Shown here: one piece after another, positions 9,028 through 17,141 of the stretch
How the letters are laid out: each line of letters starts with the position of its first letter
How positions within the stretch are numbered: the stretch's first letter is position 1
Assembly (NCBI RefSeq): GCF_000940805.1
Contig: NZ_CP007142.1
Location: 1,960,593 to 2,024,592 of the forward strand
Direction of reading: 5' to 3'
DNA: 64,000 nt
Origin: Gynuella sunshinyii YC6258
GTDB taxonomy: Bacteria; Pseudomonadota; Gammaproteobacteria; Pseudomonadales; Natronospirillaceae
Notes under the pieces: generated by a model
The model's input: only the letters and a program-made list of their open reading frames with translations
Databases searched by the model: none
Told to the model about the DNA's origin: nothing
Translations under genes and position numbers: made by a program

Positions 9028-10158
9028 ATGAGTTACAAAACTTTTAATCGCAATCAGTTTGAGACGTTCAAGCAACCCATGTTCATGGGTGAGAACGTCA
9101 ACGTGTCACGTTATGACACCCAGAAATATAAAATTTTCGAACAGTTGATCGAAAAGCAGTTGTCGTTCTTCTGGCGTCCGGAAGAAGTGGACCTTTCCAA
9201 AGACAGAAAGGATTTCATTGAATTGCCGGATCATGAAAAACATATTTTTCTGAGTAACCTGAAATATCAGACGCTGCTGGACAGCGTTCAGGGGCGTTCG
9301 CCCAATGTAGCGTTTTTGCCGTTGGTATCGTTACCGGAGGTTGAAACCTGGATCGAGACCTGGGCATTCAGTGAAACCATACACTCACGCTCCTACACCC
9401 ACATCATCCGTAACATCATCCCTAATCCGGGGGTGATTTTTGACGATATCATTCACAATGAACACATCGTCAGACGGGCCATCAGTGTGACCCAGTACTA
9501 CGATCAGCTGATCTCGGTGGCTAACCTTTATAACCAGTTTGGTTTGGGTGAGCATGAAGTCAATGGCAGAAAGATTGTCGTTGACCTTCGGGATATCAAG
9601 AAAAAACTGTACCTGACCATAGCCTCTGTCAATGTATTGGAAGCCATCCGTTTCTACGTCAGTTTTGCGTGCAGTTTTGCATTTGCCGAGCGTACCAAAA
9701 TGGAAGGTAATGCCAAGATTATTCGCCTCATTGCACGTGATGAAGCTCTGCACCTGACCGGAACTCAACACATGATGAATATTCTTGCCAGTGGCAAGGA
9801 TGATCCGGATATGGCTGATATTGCCAGAGAGTGTCGTGATGAAGTCATCGGTATATTCAGGGAAGCCGCCGAGCAGGAAAAACAATGGTCGGAATATCTG
9901 TTTAAAGATGGCTCCATGATTGGCATGAATAAAGACATCCTCAGTCAGTATGTTGAGTACATTACCAACCAGCGGATGACTGCGATTGGCTTGGAACCCA
10001 TCTTCAACATACGGCAGAACCCATTACCGTGGATGAACAGCTGGCTGGTCTCAGACAATGTCCAGGTGGCGCCGCAGGAAGCAGAAATCAGCTCCTATCT
10101 GGTAGGGGCTATCGATAGCCAGATCGATACGGATGATTTGGGTGGTTTTGAACTGTGA
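9028..10158 (+). CDS. nrdB: Class Ia ribonucleoside-diphosphate reductase, beta subunit
   Basis: Radical-generating subunit holding the di-iron centre and tyrosyl radical. 376 aa, the usual length. Diagnostic segments: [21 protein letters not shown], in which the Tyr of SRSYTHI corresponds to the radical Tyr of E. coli Nrd[11 protein letters not shown] and [15 protein letters not shown] provide Glu and His metal ligands. The C-terminus ([10 protein letters not shown]) is the acidic tail that docks onto NrdA. Located between nrdA and the maintenance ferredoxin gene, all in the same direction. Confidence 0.97.
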   Translation: MSYKTFNRNQFETFKQPMFMGENVNVSRYDTQKYKIFEQLIEKQLSFFWRPEEVDLSKDRKDFIELPDHEKHIFLSNLKYQTLLDSVQGRSPNVAFLPLVSLPEVETWIETWAFSETIHSRSYTHIIRNIIPNPGVIFDDIIHNEHIVRRAISVTQYYDQLISVANLYNQFGLGEHEVNGRKIVVDLRDIKKKLYLTIASVNVLEAIRFYVSFACSFAFAERTKMEGNAKIIRLIARDEALHLTGTQHMMNILASGKDDPDMADIARECRDEVIGIFREAAEQEKQWSEYLFKDGSMIGMNKDILSQYVEYITNQRMTAIGLEPIFNIRQNPLPWMNSWLVSDNVQVAPQEAEISSYLVGAIDSQIDTDDLGGFEL

Positions 10159-10174
10159 ACGATAAAGGATGCCA

Positions 10175-10654
10175 ATGACTCAGGCTAAAGCCCGGTACGC
10201 AGAATACGATTTCGAACCCGAGGGCCAAGATACAGATTTTGAACTGGACGGTGCCGGCTCTGATGAAGAGTTTGCACTTGAGGCAGAAGTAGTTGAAACC
10301 GACAGCTTCAAAGCCCGACAGTTTGAAATATATTTGCCGCTGCAGAACCCGGAACAACCGGAAGCAAATCCTCAGCTGGAATTTGAAATACCGCGGCCGG
10401 TTCATTGGGTCGAAGTCTCGGGACAACCGCAAAAAGTAAAATTCCAATACGCCAGCACCTTGCTGGAATCCCTCGAAGCCCAGGGGGTTCAGGTTCCCTA
10501 TCAATGTCGGGATGGATATTGCGGCAGTTGCCGGACCACGCTGCTGGCTGGTGAAGTGGCCTACCTTCAGGAACCCATGGCTTGGTTGAATGACGGTGAA
10601 GTACTGCCATGCTGCTGCGTCCCAAAATCCAACCTCTCCCTAAAAATTGGGTGA
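10175..10654 (+). CDS. YfaE-type [2Fe-2S] ferredoxin with acidic N-terminal extension
   Basis: Plant-type [2Fe-2S] ferredoxin expected to keep or rebuild the diferric-tyrosyl cofactor of NrdB, as YfaE does in E. coli. The C-terminal 85 residues carry the cluster motif YQCRDGYCGSC (CxxxxCxxC) and the fourth Cys in EVLPCCCVPKSN. E. coli YfaE is about 84 aa. This protein has about 75 extra N-terminal residues, very rich in Asp and Glu, with no recognisable domain. I chose the ATG at 10175, which has AAAGG at proper spacing; the ATG at 10169 abuts that site. The gene follows nrdB closely. Confidence 0.88.
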   Translation: MTQAKARYAEYDFEPEGQDTDFELDGAGSDEEFALEAEVVETDSFKARQFEIYLPLQNPEQPEANPQLEFEIPRPVHWVEVSGQPQKVKFQYASTLLESLEAQGVQVPYQCRDGYCGSCRTTLLAGEVAYLQEPMAWLNDGEVLPCCCVPKSNLSLKIG

Positions 10655-10656
10655 GG

Positions 10657-10982
10657 CCCGTCTAGCAGCGAGCATGTCTCGCTGAGGGCCGAACGCCCGG
10701 CCACGGAAGGCCGGGCTGGAATACACCACCATGGATGGTTTATCCAAGAACATCACCCCGTCTAGCAGCGAGCATGCCTCGCTGAGGGCCGAGCGCCCGG
10801 CCATGGGTGAAGCGGGGTCAAACAAAGCGCAGCTTTGTTCCGCTGAACGCGAAGGCATGGATGCCGAAGCTGGACAGACAGTTGTACAGGTATGTACAGC
10901 GCCTCTGGCCGGGCTGGAATACACCACCATGGATGGTTTATCCAAGAACCTCACCCCGTCTAGCAGCGAGCATGCCTCGCTG
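10657..10982. repeat. Mosaic direct repeats after the nrd operon
   Basis: A unit beginning CCCGTCTAGCAGCGAGCATG occurs three times (from 10657, 10757 and 10955), each with the small palindrome CAGCGAGCATGCCTCGCTG. A second unit, starting CCGGGCTGGAATACACCACC and running about 42 bp, occurs at about 10711 and 10909. Between copies lies a segment with the inverted repeat AAAGCGCAGCTTT. The block fills the whole gap between the ferredoxin and Rieske genes. It behaves like an extragenic palindromic repeat cluster, possibly acting as a bidirectional transcription end. Confidence 0.85.
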
Positions 10983-10988
10983 CACTTA

Positions 10989-11339
10989 TCAGTTATCCAG
11001 CATTTCTTCCGGTACGTTGATAACGATTTGCCCGTGTGCATCAATTTCATGAGCGATTGCAGTCAGGTGTTCTCCCTGACACGGACCGGAAATACATAAT
11101 CCGGTTTCGATTTCGAACAGAGCACCGTGTCCTGAACACTGAATAAAAGCCGCATCCATATCCAGAAACTGATCTTCCTGCCATTCGAGATTGATGTTCA
11201 GGTGTGGGCAATCGTTTTTATAGACGTACAGCAGCCCATCACGACGAACGGCAAATACCTGTAGATGCGGCAGTTCATAACCTTTCGATTGGTTTTCTTC
11301 AATGTCGTGTTCAGGACCCAGGGTAAATGTTTTGGTCAT
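10989..11339 (-). CDS. Rieske-type [2Fe-2S] protein
   Basis: Small soluble Rieske iron-sulfur protein (116 aa) of the ferredoxin-component type. Cluster ligands are visible as CPHLNINLEW (CxH) and CSGHGALFEIETG (CxxH). ATG at 11339 is preceded on the minus strand by GAGGA. An upstream in-frame ATG at 11408 would overlap hmuV and lacks support. It lies 17 bp downstream of the heme-type ABC ATPase and is probably the last gene of that operon. That suggests, but does not show, a part in heme or iron handling. Confidence 0.88.
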   Translation of the reverse strand: MTKTFTLGPEHDIEENQSKGYELPHLQVFAVRRDGLLYVYKNDCPHLNINLEWQEDQFLDMDAAFIQCSGHGALFEIETGLCISGPCQGEHLTAIAHEIDAHGQIVINVPEEMLDN

Positions 11340-11356
11340 ATGGGAAGTCCTCGGGG

Positions 11357-12130
11357 TTATACCGGAATAATGTTGGGGATCGAAAAAACCGGATGCGTTT
11401 GTATACACACATCCAGGCCGAAATATTGTTTGATATTGGTTTTGGTAAACACTTCAGCAGGGGTACCGCTGACGGCGACCTGCCCCTGATCCATTACCAT
11501 TACCCGATCCCCATAACGGGCGGCAAGGTTGAGATCGTGGACGACAAAGATGATGGCCAGTTGCTGTGCTTTGAAAGCCTGTATGGCCTGAAAAACTGAG
11601 TGCTGGTGTATCAGGTCAAGGCCGTTGGTCGGTTCGTCGAGTACCAGCAGACGGAAGCCATCCAATGGTTCCCAGATCTGCGCCAGCACTCTTGCCAACT
11701 GGCTGCGCTGTAATTCGCCACCGGACATATGCGTAACCAGATCATAACGGAACTGATACACGTCTGTCAGGGTCATGGCAGCATCGATAATTTCCTGATC
11801 ACGTTGTTGGCCGGTACTGTGTGGGTAACGTCCCATGGCGACCAGTTCTTCGCAGGTAAAGTTGAAATTGATCTGGGAATGTTGCGGAAGGAAGGCCATT
11901 TTCCGCGCCAGTGTTTGTCTTGGCCATAAATGCCTTGGACGCTGTTCCAGTCGAATGGCATTGGACTGAGGTAACAGTTCGCCAGTAATGGCTTTCAGTA
12001 ATGTACTTTTGCCACTGCCATTGTTGCCGACCAGTGCAAGAGATTGTCCGGCCTCCAGTTGCAGCGATACCTGTTTGAGTATGTGTTTGCCCTGAACCTC
12101 ATAGCTAATGTTTTCCACCTGCAGGCTCAT
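11357..12130 (-). CDS. hmuV: Heme/iron ABC transporter ATP-binding protein, HmuV-like
   Basis: ABC ATPase energising import of heme or an iron chelate. 257 aa, with Walker A GNNGSGKST, Q-loop FLPQHSQ, signature MSGGELQRSQLARVLAQI, Walker B LLVLDEPTNGLDL and switch His VVHDLNLAARYGD. The RSQLARVLAQIW stretch and overall length fit the HmuV/PhuV heme subfamily. Start overlaps the stop of the permease gene by 4 bp (ATGA), so the two are translationally coupled. No periplasmic binding protein (HmuT) is present beside it. Confidence 0.85.
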   Translation of the reverse strand: MSLQVENISYEVQGKHILKQVSLQLEAGQSLALVGNNGSGKSTLLKAITGELLPQSNAIRLEQRPRHLWPRQTLARKMAFLPQHSQINFNFTCEELVAMGRYPHSTGQQRDQEIIDAAMTLTDVYQFRYDLVTHMSGGELQRSQLARVLAQIWEPLDGFRLLVLDEPTNGLDLIHQHSVFQAIQAFKAQQLAIIFVVHDLNLAARYGDRVMVMDQGQVAVSGTPAEVFTKTNIKQYFGLDVCIQTHPVFSIPNIIPV

Positions 12131-13155
12131 ACTGTCAGCCTCCGGTTTTTGATCAGCAGAAAAATAAAAAATGGTCCGCCGATGCAGGCCGTAATGATGC
12201 CGACCGGTATTTCAGCCGGTGCAATGATCACCCGTGCCAGACAATCCGCCAGTACCAGCAACGCAGCTCCGGTAAGAGCCGTCAGTGGAAACAGATGTTG
12301 ATGTTGGGGGCCGAACATCATGCGGTTGATATGGGGGATCACCAGTCCGATGAAGCCAATGTTACCGGTAAAGCCAACAGCACTGGCAATGGCCAGAGAC
12401 GATAAAACGATAATCACCCGGCGGGTTCTTTGAATATTAAACCCCATATGTCTGGCTTCTGAGTCACCCAGTAACATCACATTCAACGCCTTGGCAGACA
12501 GTATCAGTGCGGGTAATACCATGGCCAGGGTGAGTCCGGTGACGAGTACGCGTGGCCACGACGCGGCAGACAACGTACCTAATGCCCAGAAGGTCAATGA
12601 CCGCAGCTGATGATCTGTTGCCAGATAGGCGCTTAAACTGATGCCGGCGCCGGCGATCAAATTGACCGCGATACCGGCCAGGATCAGATTGGCGGAACTG
12701 CCGGATTGCTGTCCTTGTATCAGTAAAACCATCAGCATGGCAATCAAAGCACCGGTACAGGCAATCAGCGGAATGACAAATGTTCCCAGCCATTGTCCAA
12801 GCGTAGTAATCAGGCTCGGAAACATGATTAGCATGATCATCGTCACCAGTGAGGCCCCGCTGGTCACTCCGAGAATGCTGGGTTCAGCCAGAGGGTTGCG
12901 AAACAGGCCCTGAATGGCGGTACCCGATATACCCAGCAACGCACCGATGATTGCAGCCAGACAGACTCTGGGCAGGCGCACCTGCAGGATAATCACGCGG
13001 ATATCATCAGATACCGGATTGGAGGAAAACAATGTCTGTAAGACTTCACCCAGTGCAATGCCTGAGCTGCCGATAGTGAGCGCAAAGCCCATCAATACCA
13101 TCAGCAATACCAATAACAGGACATGATGCCAAAGTTGGGCGCGGCGTGGTTTCAT
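12127..13155 (-). CDS. hmuU: FecCD/HmuU-type iron ABC transporter permease
   Basis: Inner-membrane permease of the BtuCD/FecCD family, 342 aa with about ten hydrophobic segments. Family motifs visible: VRLPRVCLAAIIGALLGISGTAIQGLFRNPLAEPSILGV, SSLAIASAVGFTGNIGFIGLVIPHINRM, and C-terminal PAEIPVGIITACIGGPFFIFLL. Pairs with the HmuV-like ATPase (4-bp overlap) and overlaps the YtjB-like gene upstream by 4 bp. Heme is the likeliest substrate from the ATPase subfamily; a ferric siderophore remains possible. Confidence 0.87.
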   Translation of the reverse strand: MKPRRAQLWHHVLLLVLLMVLMGFALTIGSSGIALGEVLQTLFSSNPVSDDIRVIILQVRLPRVCLAAIIGALLGISGTAIQGLFRNPLAEPSILGVTSGASLVTMIMLIMFPSLITTLGQWLGTFVIPLIACTGALIAMLMVLLIQGQQSGSSANLILAGIAVNLIAGAGISLSAYLATDHQLRSLTFWALGTLSAASWPRVLVTGLTLAMVLPALILSAKALNVMLLGDSEARHMGFNIQRTRRVIIVLSSLAIASAVGFTGNIGFIGLVIPHINRMMFGPQHQHLFPLTALTGAALLVLADCLARVIIAPAEIPVGIITACIGGPFFIFLLIKNRRLTV

Positions 13156-14429
13156 AGGGTTTCGGTGTTGTTCTGCTTCAGGTTTTCTGATTGGGTCCGG
13201 AGTAATTGATCATAATGATCACTGAGACTGTCGAGCTGCCAGACTTCCAGTCGTTCTCCATCGGGCATGGTCAGGTCACGATAAATGTGCGCATTCACCA
13301 GAGTACTGGTCCTGGAGTACTGAAAAATATTTTCGGCGATTAAGATCGCATTGGAGCGGTTATGCAAATGCATCAGTTGTAATTGGTTCACTGCCTGACC
13401 GCACACCTGAACGGCCGGTGGCAGGTCGCTGCTGTTATTGACCCAGAGCGTTCCAGTGGTCACTGAGATGGAGTACGGAGTCATCGAACTGCAGACATGG
13501 TGCAGTACTGTCGCGGCGCATAGGACATTAACAACCGCCTGATCCGGCTCATCTTCCAGACCGAATACCAGGCAGTTACGGTCCTGGGTGATTTCGCCGT
13601 TGTATAGACTGGCAACCTGATGCAGATAATGGTTTTGCTGCTCCAGCCAGTTGTGAACCTGGCGGCTGTCTGACTGATCGCTCAGTTCGGTGGGGGTCAG
13701 GTACAGTAAAAACAAGTTGCTTTGGTAACCAGCTCTGGGGACCACATTCACTTTGTCGAGACAATGATGAATCCGGGCTGAGCTGTAATGGTTATGAAAA
13801 CAGCCGGCCAGCGACATGGCCGGACGCAGCTGTTGATCCAGGATATCGTTCCACTGACGCAGGTTGTGACTGTCGGTAGCGAAAAAATCATGCATGTGCT
13901 GATTAAAAACCCTCACTTGTTCACGTTCATCCATCGTCAGATAAATACAGAAAGCCAGCCACAGTGCAATTCCCAGGGCCCAGACGACCAATAGCCATAA
14001 CCAGATGGTGTGATGATTGGTGGGCATTTCAATGGTCAGCAGAATATCGCCGATCACCGCGTTTTCAAAAATAACCGACTGGCGAAAATCGACGCCGTGA
14101 CCTTCGTTTTGTTTCAGTTCCGTGAGCACATTGCCACTGGCATCCCGGAACGCTGCGTAATTAATTCCCGATTCAGCCAACAGGCTTTTCAGCATCAGAT
14201 TCAGACTGATCACATTATTGGTTTGCAGAAATGGACTGGCATGTTCGGCGGTTTGCCGTAACAGCAGTTGAGCATTCTGTTGAAAAGCCTGTCGGGCGAG
14301 ACTGTTGTGCCAACTGAGGCTGCCCCAAAACATGATGCCGGAGATAAAAAGAACGGAAAATAATCCGCTGAGAAAAAGCTTGGACCTGACAGTTTGTTCC
14401 ACAAGTGTACGGCGATGAGATTGAAGCAC
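13152..14429 (-). CDS. YtjB/AhpA-like two-TM membrane protein with C-terminal cyclase-like domain
   Basis: 425-aa membrane protein, first gene of a four-gene minus-strand run with the heme-type transporter. Residues about 17-37 and 138-162 are membrane segments enclosing a roughly 100-residue periplasmic domain. The N-terminal half and its position head-to-head with the serB locus match the YtjB (Smp/AhpA) family, whose E. coli gene is divergent from serB. The C-terminal 230 residues (FLLYLTPTELSD, LVFGLEDEPDQAVVNVLCAATVLHHVCSSM, ISVTTGTLWVNNSSDLPPAVQVCGQAVNQLQLMH) look like a degenerate class III nucleotide cyclase fold, without obvious metal-binding Asp pair. Function unknown. Confidence 0.72.
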   Translation of the reverse strand: MLQSHRRTLVEQTVRSKLFLSGLFSVLFISGIMFWGSLSWHNSLARQAFQQNAQLLLRQTAEHASPFLQTNNVISLNLMLKSLLAESGINYAAFRDASGNVLTELKQNEGHGVDFRQSVIFENAVIGDILLTIEMPTNHHTIWLWLLVVWALGIALWLAFCIYLTMDEREQVRVFNQHMHDFFATDSHNLRQWNDILDQQLRPAMSLAGCFHNHYSSARIHHCLDKVNVVPRAGYQSNLFLLYLTPTELSDQSDSRQVHNWLEQQNHYLHQVASLYNGEITQDRNCLVFGLEDEPDQAVVNVLCAATVLHHVCSSMTPYSISVTTGTLWVNNSSDLPPAVQVCGQAVNQLQLMHLHNRSNAILIAENIFQYSRTSTLVNAHIYRDLTMPDGERLEVWQLDSLSDHYDQLLRTQSENLKQNNTETL

Positions 14430-14616
14430 TTATTTGATATCCATTGGGGTTTCAGGCAGGTACTTTCCGACAGCCACCATAACGGCACTGCCTTTTTTAA
14501 ACTACCACGTTACAATAGCGGTTTATGTTAACGTCTTTTACCGGTCAAGACACCATGCAATGACCTGATCTGCTGAGACCCAGTGGGCGTTTCAGTGAGC
14601 TTTTGCGAGGTGTTTT

Positions 14617-14847
14617 ATGCCAGATGATGACAGCCTTTTCACCACTCTTAACCTGCTTAGAGGATATGCGATGAGTGACACCTTGACTCAATTGGAAGAA
14701 CAATTAAAAACCATTCAATCCGGACTGTTCAGAATGGGGCCAGAGCGCATCCGGGCGCTGTCGACTCATGAGACTGACGACTTGATCGTAAAACTTGAAA
14801 AAACCACCGTTGATGCGTTGAACAACGTGGCCAAGCTGAAAGGCTGA
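14617..14847 (+). CDS. Small conserved-looking cytoplasmic protein, unknown function
   Basis: 76-aa ORF, or 58 aa from a second ATG at 14671 (MSDTLTQLEEQLKTIQSG). Both starts have a ribosome site: GAGG at 14607-14610 and AGAGGA at 14659-14664. The body is a predicted helical hairpin (LEEQLKTIQSGLFRMGPERI, DDLIVKLEKTTVDALNNVAKLKG). It lies between the divergent YtjB-like gene and serB and ends just before a strong terminator, so it is its own short transcript. I do not recognise the family. Confidence 0.62.
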   Translation: MPDDDSLFTTLNLLRGYAMSDTLTQLEEQLKTIQSGLFRMGPERIRALSTHETDDLIVKLEKTTVDALNNVAKLKG

Positions 14848-14859
14848 TCATTTATCCGT

Positions 14860-14919
14860 AAAAGCTTCCGAGGGTGATATTGCCAAACCAGTATCACCGG
14901 AATCGGGAGCTTTTGTTTT
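14860..14919 (+). terminator. Long hairpin terminator before serB
   Basis: AAAAGCTTCCGA pairs with TCGGGAGCTTTT, and the inner GGTGATATTG with CAGTATCACC, around a 5-base loop. A T-rich tail follows (TTTTGTTTT). It ends the small gene at 14617 and separates it from serB. Confidence 0.85.
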
Positions 14920-14941
14920 ATTCACCGAAGGAGTCGATCAC

Positions 14942-16159
14942 TTGAACGAAGTCGTTCTGATGACCGTCACCGGTCCTGATCGTCAGGGAGTCACAACTGC
15001 TCTGACCACTATTCTTGCCCGTGCCGGTATTAACGTCCTGGATATCGGCCAGTCCGTCATTCATAACAATCTGTCCCTTGGGCTGCTGGTGCAACTTCCA
15101 ACCGGCGAGCAGGCGTCACAGGCCATGCTGGATATCCTCTACAAAGGCCATGAACTTGGCATGACTGTGACCTTCAAGCCGGTGTCAGCAGAAAGCTACG
15201 ATCACTGGGTGGCCGAGCAGGGAAAACAGCGACACATTGTTACCTTGCTGGCGCGCCGGATCAGTGCCGCGCACATTGCCAAAGTGACCGCTATCGTCGC
15301 CGAGCAGGGTTTGAACATCGATGACATTACCCGTCTGAGCGGCCGCTTACCGCTGGATTCCAAAGTAAGCGATACCGATAAGGCCAGTGTGCAGTTTTCC
15401 ATTCGCGGTACCCCGATTAATACTGAACAAATGCGCCAGGCATTTCTGGTGGCGGCTAACGAACTGGATGTGGATATCGCCTTTCAAAAGGACGATGTTT
15501 ATCGTCGCAACCGTCGGTTGGTAGCATTCGATATGGACTCCACCCTGATCGAAACCGAAGTGATCGACGAGCTGGCGCGGGAAGCTGGTGTGGGTGAACA
15601 GGTTGCCGAAATTACCGAACTGGCGATGCAGGGACAGCTGGACTTCAAAGAAAGTTTCGTGCGCCGGATGGCATTGCTTAAAGGGCTGGATGAGTCTGTC
15701 CTGGCGGGTATTGCCGAACGCCTGCCGATTACTGAAGGAGCTGAACGGCTTATTCAGAACCTTAAATCACTGGGCTATAAAACCGCCATCTTATCTGGTG
15801 GTTTCAATTATTTTGGCCGTTATTTGCAGAAAAAACTTGGAATAGACTATGTTTATGCCAATGAGCTTGAAATTGTCGATGGCAAAGTGACTGGCAACGT
15901 TGTTGGTACGATCGTCGATGGCCAACGCAAAGCTGAATTATTACGCGAACTGGTTGCGCGGGAAGGTATTCATTTAGAACAGGCCATTGCCGTAGGCGAC
16001 GGTGCCAATGATCTGCCCATGTTAAACATTGCCGGGTTGGGGATTGCATTTAGAGCCAAAAATATTGTCAAGGAAAACGCCAAGCAATCGCTGTCGACGC
16101 TTGGTCTGGACGGCATACTGTATTTGCTCGGTTTCAGGGATCGCGACGTATTACATTAA
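14942..16159 (+). CDS. serB: Phosphoserine phosphatase
   Basis: Last step of L-serine synthesis: hydrolysis of O-phospho-L-serine. 405 aa, with two tandem N-terminal ACT-like domains (VTGPDRQGVTTALTTIL and VTLLARRISAAHIAKVTAI), as in the long pseudomonad form. A HAD phosphatase domain follows: motif I DMDSTLIETEVIDELA, motif II ILSGGFNYF, motif IV GDGANDLPML. The start is TTG, preceded by GAAGGAG at about 8 bp; no ATG or GTG fits as well. ACT domains usually confer serine feedback. It is followed 13 bp later by the DUF523/DUF1722 gene. Confidence 0.95.
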   Translation: MNEVVLMTVTGPDRQGVTTALTTILARAGINVLDIGQSVIHNNLSLGLLVQLPTGEQASQAMLDILYKGHELGMTVTFKPVSAESYDHWVAEQGKQRHIVTLLARRISAAHIAKVTAIVAEQGLNIDDITRLSGRLPLDSKVSDTDKASVQFSIRGTPINTEQMRQAFLVAANELDVDIAFQKDDVYRRNRRLVAFDMDSTLIETEVIDELAREAGVGEQVAEITELAMQGQLDFKESFVRRMALLKGLDESVLAGIAERLPITEGAERLIQNLKSLGYKTAILSGGFNYFGRYLQKKLGIDYVYANELEIVDGKVTGNVVGTIVDGQRKAELLRELVAREGIHLEQAIAVGDGANDLPMLNIAGLGIAFRAKNIVKENAKQSLSTLGLDGILYLLGFRDRDVLH

Positions 16160-16172
16160 TCGGAGCGTAACT

Positions 16173-17141
16173 GTGGAAAACATGTTCGATGGAAAGGTCA
16201 GAGTGGGTATTAGCAGCTGTCTGCTGGGACAAGAGGTTCGCTTTAATGGCGGCCATAAACGCGACACCTTTGTGACCAATGAACTTAGCCGTTATTTTGA
16301 CTATCAGCCATTCTGCCCGGAGGTGGAAGCCGGTCTCGGCATCCCTCGTCAAGTAATTCGGTTGATTCAGACTGACCGTGGCGATCGGGCCGTCAACAGT
16401 GGTGACTACAGCTTAGATCACACTGACGTGCTGACAGGGCTGGCTGATGAGCTCCTCCCCTCATTACAGGGTTTGTGCGGTTATATCTTCATGCAGAAGA
16501 GTCCAAGTTGCGGGGTTTTCCGGGTCAAAAGCTATCATCAGCAGAGTGGTATCCCCGATCCTAAAGGCCAAGGGGTATTCGCTGCCAGGGTGCAGCAACT
16601 TTTGCCCTGGTTACCGATTGAGGAAGCGGGCCGACTACATGACAGCCACTTGGGTGAAAATTTTCTGACCAGAGTATTCACTCTGTCGGACTGGCGAAAA
16701 AATGTTCAGGCTGTGCCATCCATTGCCAGGTTGATGGAGTTTCAGTCTCGTAACAAATACCTGCTGATGGCGCACAACCCGGAACTGGCCAAGCAGTTGG
16801 GCGCAGAACTGGCGGCGGTAAAACGGGATGAACTGGAAGCGTTTTTACCCCGTTACCGGCAATTGCTGATGCAGATTCTGGCCCGACCGGCCAGTCGTGG
16901 TCAGAAGATCAATGCACTGGAGCACGTCAAGGGGTATCTGAAGAACCACCTGAGCGCAAAGGAAAAGCGTTTGCTGCAACAGATCATCGAAGATTATCGG
17001 AATGACCAGATTCCGTTTGTCGTACCACTGACCATGATTCATCACCTGATCAATGTTCATCTGAGCGATCACACTTATCTTCAACAACAAAGCTTTCTGG
17101 AACCTGTGCCAAAAGAGCTTGGATTCACCAATCGTACCTGA
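16173..17141 (+). CDS. DUF523-DUF1722 protein (YbgA-like)
   Basis: Two-domain protein. The N-terminal DUF523 part has VRVGISSCLLGQEVRFNGGHKRD and GYIFMQKSPSCGVFRVK (conserved cysteines). The C-terminal DUF1722 part has FQSRNKYLLMAHNP and LEHVKGYLKNHLSAKEKRLL, like E. coli YbgA. Start GTG at 16173 with CGGAG 7 bp before it; reading further upstream would run into serB. The stop overlaps the phrB ATG by one base, the same ybgA-phr pairing as in E. coli, which suggests a link to DNA repair or thiouracil chemistry that is not visible here. Confidence 0.88.
   Translation: MENMFDGKVRVGISSCLLGQEVRFNGGHKRDTFVTNELSRYFDYQPFCPEVEAGLGIPRQVIRLIQTDRGDRAVNSGDYSLDHTDVLTGLADELLPSLQGLCGYIFMQKSPSCGVFRVKSYHQQSGIPDPKGQGVFAARVQQLLPWLPIEEAGRLHDSHLGENFLTRVFTLSDWRKNVQAVPSIARLMEFQSRNKYLLMAHNPELAKQLGAELAAVKRDELEAFLPRYRQLLMQILARPASRGQKINALEHVKGYLKNHLSAKEKRLLQQIIEDYRNDQIPFVVPLTMIHHLINVHLSDHTYLQQQSFLEPVPKELGFTNRT

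Noticed and set aside
10731-11099. 122-codon open frame on plus across the repeat cluster
   Set aside because: It repeats the same peptide because the DNA repeats, and runs antisense into the Rieske gene; no ribosome site.
16029-16172. N-terminal extension of the DUF523/DUF1722 gene
   Set aside because: It lies within serB; the GTG at 16173 has a proper ribosome site and fits the family start.
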